The notes under the pieces: model-generated
Databases searched by the model: none
The model's input: the letters and a program-made list of their open reading frames with translations, nothing else
What the model was told of the DNA's origin: nothing
Program-made: the position numbers and the translations under genes
In this document: piece after piece, positions 20,135 through 28,684 of the stretch
How positions within the stretch are numbered: position 1 is the stretch's first letter
Layout of the letters: every line of letters starts with the position of its first letter
DNA from: Xylanibacter oryzae DSM 17970
GTDB taxonomy: Bacteria > Bacteroidota > Bacteroidia > Bacteroidales > Bacteroidaceae
Direction: 5' to 3'
Length of the DNA stretch: 64,000 bases
NCBI RefSeq assembly: GCF_000585355.1
Contig: NZ_KK073873.1
Location: 1,514,703-1,578,702 of the forward strand

Positions 20135-21823
20135 ATGAATTGGCTGATTAATCTATTTACTACCACTGATTCGGTAGCACACATCGCGTTGCTATACTCT
20201 ATCGTCATTGCCTTGGGCGTTTATCTGGGCAAGATAAAGATAGGAGGAATCTCTCTCGGTGTTACATTTGTCCTTTTTGCCGGTATAGTAGCCGGTCACA
20301 TCGGTTTCACAGCACCTACAAACATTTTAGGGTTCATACAGGATTTTGGACTTATCCTGTTCGTATTCTGCATCGGTCTTCAAGTAGGGCCAGGTTTCTT
20401 TGAGAGTTTCAGAAAGGGAGGCATAACACTAAACTGTCTTGCTACAGCTATGATTCTACTCAACATCGGTGTAATGTTCGGATGTTATTATTTATTTTTC
20501 GACACATCCAACCACAACAATCTCCCTATGATGGTGGGCACCCTTTATGGTGCGGTAACTAACACTCCTGGACTTGGTGCAGCCAACGAGGCTCTCAATT
20601 CCGTTTTCCCTAAAGGGGATATTCCTCAGATTGCTTCAGGATATGCATGTGCTTATCCTCTGGGAGTACGGGGAATGATAGGTGCTACGATAGCTATCAA
20701 ATACATCTGTCGTATACGCCTCGACAAAGAAGAGGAACAATTGAACGAAGAGGAGGAGGAAAATCCTCATGCAAAACCGCATCAGATGCATTTGCAAGTT
20801 ACCAACTCTTATCTTTCCGGGCGTACTCTGTTACAGGTGCGTGACTTTCTGAATCGTGATTTCGTATGTTCACGTATACTGCATGAAGGTCATGTAAGTA
20901 TACCTACAAAAGATACTGTTTTTCAAATCGGCGACCAGATATTTGTAACATGTGCGGAGGCTGACGCTGAAGCTATTATAGCCTTCATTGGTCCACAAAT
21001 ACAGGTAGCCTGGGAGCAACAAGACCAACCGATGGTGAGCAAGCGCATTCTTATCACCCGTCCTTCTGTAAATGGCAAGACACTGGGACAAATGCATTTT
21101 TCATCTGTATATGGTGTTAATGTTACTCGTATCACACGTCAGGGTATGGATCTTTTTGCCAGTCGTAATCTTGCCATGCAGGTGGGTGACCGTTTGATGG
21201 TAGTAGGTCAAGAGGATGCCGTAAACCATGCAGCTGATGCTATGGGTAACTCTATAAAGCGCCTTGAAACTCCTAATATAGCTACTATATTTATAGGCAT
21301 TATTATCGGTATACTATTCGGAAGTATTCCAATCATTATACCGGGAATGCCTACACCTTTGAAATTAGGTATTGCAGGCGGTCCACTTATCATTGCTATT
21401 CTGATAGGCCGCTATGGTTATAAGGTACATCTTGTCACTTATACAACTACTAGTGCCAATATGATGTTAAGAGAAATAGGACTGGTACTCTTCCTTGCCA
21501 GTGTCGGTATTAAAGCCGGTGCGGGATTTTGGGAGACTGTAGTACAAGGTGATGGCATCAAATATGTTTATACCGGTTTTTTGATTACAGTTATACCTAT
21601 TCTGATAATAGGGGTGATAGCCCGGATGAAATATAAATTTAATTACTTCACCATAATGGGACTCATTGCCGGTACATGCACAGACCCACCTGCACTGGCT
21701 TATGCCAACGGCACTTGTTCTAAAGAGGCTCCGGCTGTAAGTTATTCTACAGTTTATCCTTTGAGCATGTTCCTAAGGATTCTTACAGCACAGCTCATAA
21801 TCTTGTTCTGCTGCGGAGCATAA
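20135..21823 (+). CDS. AspT/YidE/YbjL-family transporter with two TrkA-C domains
   Basis: The protein has 562 aa. Two homologous membrane halves flank a soluble middle. The first half (about 1-190) has [19 protein letters not shown] and [16 protein letters not shown]; the second (about 385-562) has [17 protein letters not shown] and the conserved [14 protein letters not shown]. The middle (about 205-375) holds two TrkA-C (RCK_C) domains, each ending in a GDQIFV or GDRLMVVG strand. This is the AspT/YidE/YbjL architecture of putative dicarboxylate or amino-acid exchangers. It leads the decarboxylase cluster and lies opposite mutAB, so exchange or export of a dicarboxylate such as succinate or aspartate is plausible, but that is inference. 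Confidence 0.85.
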   Translation: MNWLINLFTTTDSVAHIALLYSIVIALGVYLGKIKIGGISLGVTFVLFAGIVAGHIGFTAPTNILGFIQDFGLILFVFCIGLQVGPGFFESFRKGGITLNCLATAMILLNIGVMFGCYYLFFDTSNHNNLPMMVGTLYGAVTNTPGLGAANEALNSVFPKGDIPQIASGYACAYPLGVRGMIGATIAIKYICRIRLDKEEEQLNEEEEENPHAKPHQMHLQVTNSYLSGRTLLQVRDFLNRDFVCSRILHEGHVSIPTKDTVFQIGDQIFVTCAEADAEAIIAFIGPQIQVAWEQQDQPMVSKRILITRPSVNGKTLGQMHFSSVYGVNVTRITRQGMDLFASRNLAMQVGDRLMVVGQEDAVNHAADAMGNSIKRLETPNIATIFIGIIIGILFGSIPIIIPGMPTPLKLGIAGGPLIIAILIGRYGYKVHLVTYTTTSANMMLREIGLVLFLASVGIKAGAGFWETVVQGDGIKYVYTGFLITVIPILIIGVIARMKYKFNYFTIMGLIAGTCTDPPALAYANGTCSKEAPAVSYSTVYPLSMFLRILTAQLIILFCCGA

Positions 21824-21866
21824 AAATAGACTGACCTTAATAACACTTATATAATATTTTAAACAC

Positions 21867-22823
21867 ATGAAGAAACAATTCGGATTACTACTAGGGGTAT
21901 TTCTGTTGTCATCCACTTCGCTGATGTTCGGTCAAAAGGCCACAAACATCAAAATCAACGAAGTGCTGACAAAGAATACGTCTGGTGTGCAGGATGAATT
22001 CGGACAACGTGAGGCTTGGGTAGAGATAGCAAATGCGTCTTTCTCTACCTTTAATGTACGCGGCATGTACATTACTACCGACCGGTCCGTTCTTAATCCT
22101 AACATGACTGTTTCCGAGCGTATCACGAAGATGAGTATGATACCTAATGAAGAGGTGCGTACTAATCTTACTGCCCGCCAACATTTATTATTTTATTGCA
22201 ACAGCAATCCTGCCAAAGGCTCGTTGCACTTATCTGTTAAGATCAATTCCCAAAAACCTTTGTGGATTGCTCTTTATGATGGTAATGCCACTGATATAGT
22301 AGACTCTGTAACAGTGCCGCCACTAGATCGCAACGAATCTTATGCACGTATTCACGACGGGGCGGCTAAATGGGAAAAGAAAGACTCTGCCAGCGTAACT
22401 CCCGGAATCAGCAATTACATCCGCACAAGCGAATCTAAAGTAGCTAAGGTGAAACGTCAGGATCCTTATGGTCTTGGCATCACAGTACTGGCTATGGGCA
22501 TCGTGTTCTTTTGCTTGTTCCTCATGTATGCATTCTTCCGCATCTTTGGTATTGTAATGGAGCGCAAGGCTAAAGCAAAAAATATTGTTAACGCCAAACC
22601 TATAAGAGCTGTTTTTGACACTGATAATAAGACGGGCATTATATCACAGGATGGATTGAAATCCAATGGTATTGACAAGGAGATTTACATTGCTGTAATA
22701 GCTATGGCCTTAAAACAATATCAGGATGATGTACATGATGTTGAAAGTGGCATCATAACAATTCGACCAAAGCATACCGGCTGGAACGACGAGGCTATGG
22801 AATTAATCCACTTTACGGATTAA
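21867..22823 (+). CDS. OadG-family decarboxylase subunit fused to a lamin-tail-like domain
   Basis: The protein has 318 aa. A signal peptide (to about residue 22) is followed by an extracytoplasmic beta domain of lamin-tail (LTD) type (about 25-180: NIKINEVLTKN, REAWVEIANAS, LDRNESYARIHDG). Then comes one membrane segment (about 205-230, GITVLAMGIVFFCLFLMYAFF), the OadG signature, and a cytoplasmic tail ending in an acyl-carboxylase gamma-like stretch. OadG subunits hold the biotin carrier to the membrane part of Na+-pumping decarboxylases. The classical OadG is about 80-100 aa; the added periplasmic domain is seen in Bacteroidetes. It is followed by the biotin carrier and beta subunit. Confidence 0.82.
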   Translation: MKKQFGLLLGVFLLSSTSLMFGQKATNIKINEVLTKNTSGVQDEFGQREAWVEIANASFSTFNVRGMYITTDRSVLNPNMTVSERITKMSMIPNEEVRTNLTARQHLLFYCNSNPAKGSLHLSVKINSQKPLWIALYDGNATDIVDSVTVPPLDRNESYARIHDGAAKWEKKDSASVTPGISNYIRTSESKVAKVKRQDPYGLGITVLAMGIVFFCLFLMYAFFRIFGIVMERKAKAKNIVNAKPIRAVFDTDNKTGIISQDGLKSNGIDKEIYIAVIAMALKQYQDDVHDVESGIITIRPKHTGWNDEAMELIHFTD

Positions 22824-22873
22824 TTGCTAAGATAACAGTGAATTTATATTTAACTATTTAATACCAAAAAGCC

Positions 22874-23320
22874 ATGAGCAAATATCAATATAAAGTACAA
22901 GGAGTAGATTATGATGTTGACATTCAGGATATTGAAGGCAATATCGCTAAAGTATCTGTAAATGGTATTCCATTTGAGGTGGAACTGAAACAGGCTATTC
23001 ATAATACTCCCAAACCTCAACATGTACATGTAGAACCTCATAAACCGGCAGCAGTTTCTGCTCAGCCGGAAGAAGATAAACCTATTGTAATCGTTCCTAC
23101 CGGTAGTGGCACACCAGTAAGTTCGCCTCTGCCGGGCACTATAACCGAAGTAAAGGTAAAAGTAGGCGACACAGTGAAAGAAGGAGACGTGGTAATAGTG
23201 CTCGAAGCTATGAAGATGCAAAACAACATCGAGGCAGAAACAAGTGGCACTATAACATCAATATCAGTAAACAATGGTGATACGGTGATGGAAGGAGCCG
23301 CATTGCTAACAATAGGATAA
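22874..23320 (+). CDS. Biotin carrier subunit of Na+-translocating decarboxylase
   Basis: The protein has 148 aa. A linker (about 45-80, His/Pro/Glu-rich) joins an N-terminal segment to a biotinyl domain (about 80-148). The biotin site is EAMKM with Lys114, and the hairpin partner GDTVKEGDVVIVLE is intact. It carries CO2 from the carboxyltransferase alpha subunit to the membrane beta subunit. In this setting (beside mutAB) the substrate is most likely methylmalonyl-CoA, which makes it MmdC-like; oxaloacetate is an alternative. It lies 50 bp after the OadG-like gene and 4 bp before the beta subunit. Confidence 0.92.
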   Translation: MSKYQYKVQGVDYDVDIQDIEGNIAKVSVNGIPFEVELKQAIHNTPKPQHVHVEPHKPAAVSAQPEEDKPIVIVPTGSGTPVSSPLPGTITEVKVKVGDTVKEGDVVIVLEAMKMQNNIEAETSGTITSISVNNGDTVMEGAALLTIG

Positions 23321-23324
23321 GACT

Positions 23325-24482
23325 ATGGGATTCACAGAGTTTATAACACAAAACTTCAATGAGTTTCTTACCTATACAGGCTTTGCTAATGCCACATATG
23401 GTAATATTCTCATGATATGTATAGGCGCGCTGTTCATATGGCTCGCCATAAAGCACGATTTCGAGCCATTACTGCTTGTCCCTATTGGCTTGGGGATCAT
23501 TCTAGGAAATATTCCTTTCCGTGCAGACGCAGGACTGGAGATTGGTCTTTACGAAGATAATTCAGTACTTAACATTTTCTATCAGGGCGTGCGTGAGGGA
23601 TGGTATCCACCACTCGTATTTTTGGGTATAGGGGCAATGACCGACTTCTCGGCACTAATATCCAATCCTAAATTGATTCTGGTTGGTGCAGCTGCACAGT
23701 TCGGCATATTTGGTGCTTACATGATAGCTCTGGCTTTAGGTTTTGAACCTAATCAGGCTGCCGGCATTGCTATCATCGGAGGTGCAGACGGACCTACTGC
23801 CATATTCTTAAGTAGCAAGTTGAGTCCTAATCTTATGGGCGCTATCGCTGTATGCGCATATTCATATATGGCACTTGTCCCTGTAATACAACCGCCTCTG
23901 ATGCGTCTTCTAACTACAAAGAAGGAACGTGTAATGCATATGAAGCCAGCCCGTAAGGTGAGCCAGACAGAACGCATTCTATTTCCGATAATGGGACTTT
24001 TGCTTACTACATTCATAGTACCTTCAGGTCTGCCACTTCTGGGTATGCTGTTCTTCGGTAATCTGCTTAAGGAGTCTGGTAAAACTACACGTTTGGCAAA
24101 GACTGCCGGCAATGCTCTCAACGATATTGTCGTTATTTTACTTGGTCTTACAGTGGGTTGCAGTACACAGGCCAGCGAATTCCTTACATCAAACACAATA
24201 AAGATATTCTTTCTCGGAGCTATGGCATTCATTATAGCTACAGCTAGCGGAGTACTGTTCGTCAAGTTTATGAACATATTCTTGCCTATATCTAAAAAGA
24301 TGAATCCGCTTATTGGAAATGCCGGTGTAAGTGCTGTACCTATGAGTGCCCGTATATCCAACAACTTAGGACTGGAATATGACCGTCACAACTTCTTGTT
24401 GATGCATGCGATGGGACCTAATGTAGCAGGTGTAATCGGTTCGGCGGTAGCTGCAGGTGCACTGTTGGGATTCCTGTCATAG
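23325..24482 (+). CDS. Na+-translocating decarboxylase beta subunit (MmdB/OadB type)
   Basis: The protein has 385 aa with 9-11 hydrophobic segments. It contains the family motifs LGIGAMTDFSALISNP, IIGGADGPTAIFLSSKL, and a C-terminal NAGVSAVPMSARI with MHAMGPNVAGVIGSAVAAG. This subunit decarboxylates the carboxybiotin and couples that to Na+ export. With mutAB across the divergent promoter it most likely works in methylmalonyl-CoA decarboxylation to propionyl-CoA. The alpha carboxyltransferase subunit is not in this cluster. A strong hairpin follows 26 bp later. Confidence 0.94.
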   Translation: MGFTEFITQNFNEFLTYTGFANATYGNILMICIGALFIWLAIKHDFEPLLLVPIGLGIILGNIPFRADAGLEIGLYEDNSVLNIFYQGVREGWYPPLVFLGIGAMTDFSALISNPKLILVGAAAQFGIFGAYMIALALGFEPNQAAGIAIIGGADGPTAIFLSSKLSPNLMGAIAVCAYSYMALVPVIQPPLMRLLTTKKERVMHMKPARKVSQTERILFPIMGLLLTTFIVPSGLPLLGMLFFGNLLKESGKTTRLAKTAGNALNDIVVILLGLTVGCSTQASEFLTSNTIKIFFLGAMAFIIATASGVLFVKFMNIFLPISKKMNPLIGNAGVSAVPMSARISNNLGLEYDRHNFLLMHAMGPNVAGVIGSAVAAGALLGFLS

Positions 24483-24508
24483 AGATATATAAAGTATAGA
24501 AATTAAGC

Positions 24509-24541
24509 AAGTCCCGGACTAAATTAATCAGTCCGGGACTT
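24509..24541. terminator. Bidirectional terminator after the decarboxylase operon
   Basis: A perfect 12-bp stem (AAGTCCCGGACT and complement), 9-base loop, then TATTTTAT. It lies between convergent genes, ending the plus-strand operon and possibly the kinase gene from the other side. Confidence 0.88.
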
Positions 24542-24561
24542 ATTTTATATTGTTTAAAGTA

Positions 24562-25764
24562 TTAATCAGATACTATAGGACACCAAATTCTGAAAGTTGT
24601 ACCCTTCCCTACCACAGATGATACATCAATTTTACCACCAATATTATCAACAAGAGCCTTGCATATGGAAAGACCGAGTCCAGTGCCGGGCTTAAAAGAA
24701 TCAAGTTTATCAAACCTATTGTATATCCTCTTAATCTTTTCTTCAGGTATGCCAACACCGGTATCAGATACAATAACAGTTATGCCATCAGGATTTATCT
24801 CATAAGACATTCTTATACATCCCCTCTGTGTATACTTAAACGAGTTATGCACAAGATGAATAAGCAGTTGTCTAAGTTGATTTTTATCTGCTATGATATT
24901 ACATTCGTCAACAGGCACTTCGCATGTGAATATTATTTCAGTCGGATTAGGATTTTGGAGTTTTAATGATGAATATACAGTATTGAACATTTCCGACAAA
25001 TTGAATTTTTTATCATCAAGTTCCATATTACCTGATTCTATAGTAGACAATTCCAGAATATTATTGATAATGTTAAGTAGTATCTTACTATTATGGTTTA
25101 TCATATCCTGGCATTTCTTCATCTCCTGGTTTTTAGGATTGAATTTACAAATAACATCAGAGAATCCTACAATGGCATTAAGCGGTGTTCTTATTTCATG
25201 ACTGATATTAGATAGGAAATCCGATTTAAGACGGTCAGATGCCTGAGCTTTGTCCTTTTCCACTTCCAACTGTTTATGAGCATTTACCGTTTCTGTTACA
25301 TCACGAAAAGTTACGACGATAAACTTTAGTTTATCGTCGTAATCGTAAACAGGGTTGATATGTGTTTCTGTATAATGTATGCCCTTTGGTAAACCCATTG
25401 TGAAGTATGAATTATTCATAAGTTTATCATAGTCATTCTCAAGAACTCCGCTGAATACTTCGGGATGTTCACGGTCTATGATGCTTGAAAATACAGGATT
25501 ATCAAAAATACATGTGTTTGCTTTAAACAGTTCCTCTTTCGAAATACCATAAATACTGCAAGAGAGTTCATTAGCTTCAATAAGATAGCCATTATTATCA
25601 TATAGACGTATGCCTGTAAGTGCATTGTCAAATATAGTCTTATACTTGAGCAGAAGTTCAAAACTCTCTACGCTATCTCTATTAATTCTTTTGCGATTGA
25701 CCAATATCAATATGCATAATATGCAAAGCAAAAAAAGGAGTATAAGTATAATGTATTTTATCAT
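24562..25764 (-). CDS. Membrane-bound PAS sensor histidine kinase
   Basis: The protein has 400 aa. Residues 2-22 are one membrane segment with no periplasmic domain. A PAS domain follows (about 38-160), then HisKA with FLSNISHEIRTPLNAIVGF (His189), then a HATPase domain with N box (LIHLVHNSFKYT), G1 (VSDTGVGIPEEKI) and G2 (GTGLGLSICKAL). All catalytic residues look intact, so it should autophosphorylate. There is no receiver domain and no response-regulator gene nearby: it is an orphan whose partner is elsewhere. Cytoplasmic or membrane-derived signal sensing is likely since there is no periplasmic sensor. Confidence 0.92.
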   Translation of the reverse strand: MIKYIILILLFLLCILCILILVNRKRINRDSVESFELLLKYKTIFDNALTGIRLYDNNGYLIEANELSCSIYGISKEELFKANTCIFDNPVFSSIIDREHPEVFSGVLENDYDKLMNNSYFTMGLPKGIHYTETHINPVYDYDDKLKFIVVTFRDVTETVNAHKQLEVEKDKAQASDRLKSDFLSNISHEIRTPLNAIVGFSDVICKFNPKNQEMKKCQDMINHNSKILLNIINNILELSTIESGNMELDDKKFNLSEMFNTVYSSLKLQNPNPTEIIFTCEVPVDECNIIADKNQLRQLLIHLVHNSFKYTQRGCIRMSYEINPDGITVIVSDTGVGIPEEKIKRIYNRFDKLDSFKPGTGLGLSICKALVDNIGGKIDVSSVVGKGTTFRIWCPIVSD

Positions 25765-25790
25765 ATTAATTATTCGTAGGTTATTACTCG

Positions 25791-25798
25791 CAAATATA
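25791..25798 (-). promoter_or_regulatory. -7 box for the sensor kinase gene
   Basis: Minus-strand TATATTTG, 26 bp before the kinase ATG. No clear -33 box. Confidence 0.45.
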
Positions 25799-25987
25799 CC
25801 TAATAAATCTATTGATTAGTATAATTTATACACTTTATTTGTTTATTTTAACTATCGTACACAATTTTTGTTAATAGCTATATTATAATGTAAGTAATAT
25901 AGATTTTTTAATAAATATGTATTTGACAATCAGTATTGATGTCCATATTTATGATTTTTCTTTTATGTTTTCCCGTAAAATGTTTTT

Positions 25988-26050
25988 TATTTTGCCTTCA
26001 ACCGGAATTTAATATGCTGATTATCAGTTTGTACGACTGAAGGCAACTTC
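25988..26050 (+). repeat. Left inverted repeat of the 580-bp element
   Basis: 63 bp; its inner part begins TGCTGATTATCAGTTTG and ends AAGGCAACTTC. Mirrors 26505-26567. Confidence 0.8.
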
Positions 26051-26282
26051 CTGACTCGCGATATAACCAGTTGTTGATGGATAAGTCTGGATTATATCAC
26101 GATAAAGTATCTTTACTTGTTCGGAATACGCCTACTATAGGACAATTGGCCCTTTTTGTATATTAGATCGTTAATATCTTGAAAAATATTTATAGATAAT
26201 CTGTAAATAAAGCTAAACTAATGTGCTTAGAATGCACGCATATTTATTAATAAAAGCTATCCTCTGATAACTTTCGATATTA

Positions 26283-26334
26283 GTCGAACGATCGTGCGAC
26301 CTACGTCAAATGATCATTCGACCTAGGTCGAACG
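26283..26334 (+). repeat. 22-bp tandem repeat of dyad units (about 2.4 copies)
   Basis: Units at 26283-26304, 26305-26326 and a partial unit at 26327-26334. Each full unit has the form GTC-A-GATC--CGAC-CTA with a GATC at the dyad centre (AACGATCGTG and AATGATCATT). Changes between units tend to keep the symmetry, which suggests protein-binding or cruciform sites. Confidence 0.7.
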
Positions 26335-26504
26335 TTAGTAAAGAACTGCTACGGGCATAAAAAAGCATTGCTCTATGTATTGAAAAGAGTCCTTTTATAA
26401 AATATTTATTGTCTTTTTAAAGAACTAATTTTTAGGACAATGAATAACGACACTCGGAAGGACACAATGAAAACGCACAAGTGACGGACAAAAAACGTCC
26501 ATTA

Positions 26505-26567
26505 GAAGTTGCCTTCAGCCTTACAAACTGATAATCAGCACCTTAAGTGCCAGCTGAAAGCAAAATA
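26505..26567 (-). repeat. Right inverted repeat of the 580-bp element
   Basis: 63 bp; begins GAAGTTGCCTTCAG and is the inverted partner of 25988-26050. Confidence 0.8.
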
Positions 26568-26866
26568 CAAATAACTTAAAAAAAATAAACATTAAATTAT
26601 AATAGTCTAAGCCCTAATATATCGCTATATTAAGGTTTCAGTGACGTAAAAAATAATATAAACTTATTTATTACACAGCATAATTTAAGTTCGTTATAAT
26701 CCTTTTTTGAGGTAAAATACAACTATATCAAGAAATATAAAACAAATAGTATACATTATCACTAAAAATAAGACTTATAAGTGTTAAAATAAACAAAGAC
26801 TAAAAAAGTCTTAAATATTATTTATACCTTTATACTCTGAAAACAAATATTACTTAATTTTATAAA

Positions 26867-28657
26867 ATGCAAGATAAGAAACTTTACAAATTATTCGGTA
26901 TTGGAATATTGGCATTTTTATGCTTTTCTACAGAGGGATGTAGAAATTCTGATTTTGATTTATCTAATATTGACGCTACATTAGGATTCGGTAGCGATTC
27001 AATAAGTTTCCCTGGAAATAGTTCAACAGATTCAATAAAATTGAATGACGTACTAAAACTTGACAATAGTGACTGCGTAAGTATATTGGGAAATGGAGAT
27101 TATGTATTCAATAAAGAAAATAATGATATAGCAGCGGCCAACCCAACTATTAATAAGGTAAGTATCAAATCGCATAGCATCAACACTTACACTGTTTCTA
27201 TGTTTAGCTCTTATCTATCAAAGAGCCACTCATTAAGATCGAATATATCAACAGCATCTTTTAACGGTAAGATTACGGCATTCAATTATTCGTACAGCAA
27301 TGTGCCATCTGCCATTCTTGCTCTTGATTACATGAACGTCAATTCCAATATTACTGTAACACTGTCGTTATCATCCGAACTAAAAAGGAATATAAGCAAA
27401 CTAAACAGTCTGGTATTCACTTTACCAGGATTTATGGACATAGGTTCTGCAAAATATAACGGGCAGCCGGTAAGTCTTAATGCGAACAACCAGATAACAT
27501 TGACGGATGTGCCTACTGCTAATAATATTGTTATATCATTGTCTGTTAAGGGTATGAACATGAATGCACAAGAAAACATCGATGCCAACAATAAAATAAA
27601 TTTTACAAAAGGTGAAAGCATAAACATTATTGGTAATGTAGACATAAACGGAACGTTTGACACTTCGGGCATAACCGCATCTATTGTACCTTCTGCATGC
27701 GTAATAAGTGGTATTATGGAAATAGACGACATGAGCATATCTGGAGCTACAGGTAAATTCAGTCCATCTATCGACTTTGATAATATAGGTAAAGTGGACT
27801 TGAATAATATACCTGATTTTCTGAATGACAATGCTGTAAATATGGATTTGTACAATCCGACCATAATACTTAACGTGCAATCCGACTTACCTCTAAAAGG
27901 ACTTATTAGTGGTACTCTAACATCAAAATATGATGGCAAACCTGACGTGTCCGTTAATGTACCTCAATTCAGCGTAAATGCAAATACTACTACCAAGGTA
28001 TGTATCTGCAAAAACAAAGCAGCTCTGACAGATAAATATGATGAGGTTGTAGAGATTCCGAATCTTTCAGACATAATAAAGTCTATCCCAAAGTCCATTA
28101 CATTCGGTAACATAACGGCTAAGGGAGACGGGAGCATTACATCGACTATAGAAATGGGTAAGATATATACGGTAAAACCTACTTATAAAGTGGAGGCCCC
28201 ACTGGCTTTCTCTTCAGATGCAAAGATAGTATACAATGACACTCTCGACGGATGGAACAAGGATGTGAAAAAACTAAGCATAGATAATAAGGTACAGTTT
28301 TCTGCTGATGTTGTAAATCAGGTACCAGTATATCTTTCGGTTACAGCGCAGGCTATTGATGTAAACAAGCAACCGATAAGCAATAGTGACATAAGTATAG
28401 AAATCAAGCCTACAGTACCTGCATATAATCCGATAACAAAGGAGGCTGGTACTACACAGTTGGTTATTAACATCACACAGAACAAGAAGAATGCTTTCAA
28501 GAATCTTGATGGCATAATATTCAAAGCTACAGGGGCAGCACAGGCAGAGGGACACTCTGCTGTTGAAGGGGTAACTATAAATGCTTATTACCAAAAACTA
28601 CTACTTAAAAATATCAAAGCAAAAATTTATGGTAAGATTATTGCCGACTTCGAATAG
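26867..28657 (+). CDS. Large lipoprotein of unknown function
   Basis: I do not recognise this 596-aa protein. It has a signal peptide and a lipobox-like site FSTEGC (Cys25), so it is probably a lipoprotein. The rest is predicted mostly beta, rich in Asn, Ser, Ile and Asp, with repeated segments of the form SVNVP, ITLTDVPTANNIVISLSVKG and VNQVPVYLSVTAQAIDV, suggesting several immunoglobulin-like or jelly-roll modules. No catalytic motif is visible. A DUF5723 barrel protein starts 27 bp later, so the two are probably made together and may act as a surface or periplasmic pair. It lies just after the inverted-repeat element. Confidence 0.65.
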   Translation: MQDKKLYKLFGIGILAFLCFSTEGCRNSDFDLSNIDATLGFGSDSISFPGNSSTDSIKLNDVLKLDNSDCVSILGNGDYVFNKENNDIAAANPTINKVSIKSHSINTYTVSMFSSYLSKSHSLRSNISTASFNGKITAFNYSYSNVPSAILALDYMNVNSNITVTLSLSSELKRNISKLNSLVFTLPGFMDIGSAKYNGQPVSLNANNQITLTDVPTANNIVISLSVKGMNMNAQENIDANNKINFTKGESINIIGNVDINGTFDTSGITASIVPSACVISGIMEIDDMSISGATGKFSPSIDFDNIGKVDLNNIPDFLNDNAVNMDLYNPTIILNVQSDLPLKGLISGTLTSKYDGKPDVSVNVPQFSVNANTTTKVCICKNKAALTDKYDEVVEIPNLSDIIKSIPKSITFGNITAKGDGSITSTIEMGKIYTVKPTYKVEAPLAFSSDAKIVYNDTLDGWNKDVKKLSIDNKVQFSADVVNQVPVYLSVTAQAIDVNKQPISNSDISIEIKPTVPAYNPITKEAGTTQLVINITQNKKNAFKNLDGIIFKATGAAQAEGHSAVEGVTINAYYQKLLLKNIKAKIYGKIIADFE

Positions 28658-28684
28658 ACTGCTTAAAACGATAAATAGGAACAC

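Larger units (their letters stand above)
25988..26567. mobile_element. MITE-like element with 63-bp terminal inverted repeats, no ORF
   Basis: The ends 25988-26050 and 26505-26567 are inverted copies of each other: 54 of 63 positions match without gaps, and the inner 36 bp (26015-26050 against 26505-26540) match at 34 of 36. The arms carry the sub-palindrome CTGATTATCAG. The inside is non-coding and holds a 22-bp tandem repeat. No transposase and no clear target-site duplication were found. The call as a non-autonomous mobile element is inference; a very long structured regulatory RNA or a protein-binding locus are alternatives. Confidence 0.5.
25765..26866. other. 1.1-kb gene-free region
   Basis: No open frame above 60 codons with coding character was found on either strand. 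It holds the kinase promoter (25791-25798), a 580-bp segment bounded by inverted repeats (25988-26567) and an A/T-rich leader of about 300 bp before the lipoprotein gene at 26867. Confidence 0.8.

Noticed and set aside
23753..24364. 203-codon frame antisense to the decarboxylase beta subunit
   Set aside because: Shadow of a well-conserved membrane protein gene; no family pattern.
24562..25764. Complete two-component pair
   Set aside because: No response regulator lies next to the kinase; only the kinase is present.
26283..26334. CRISPR array
   Set aside because: Repeats are adjacent without spacers and there are no cas genes.
27328..27939. 203-codon frame antisense to the lipoprotein gene
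   Set aside because: No start signal or domain; the sense frame has a signal peptide and continues far beyond.
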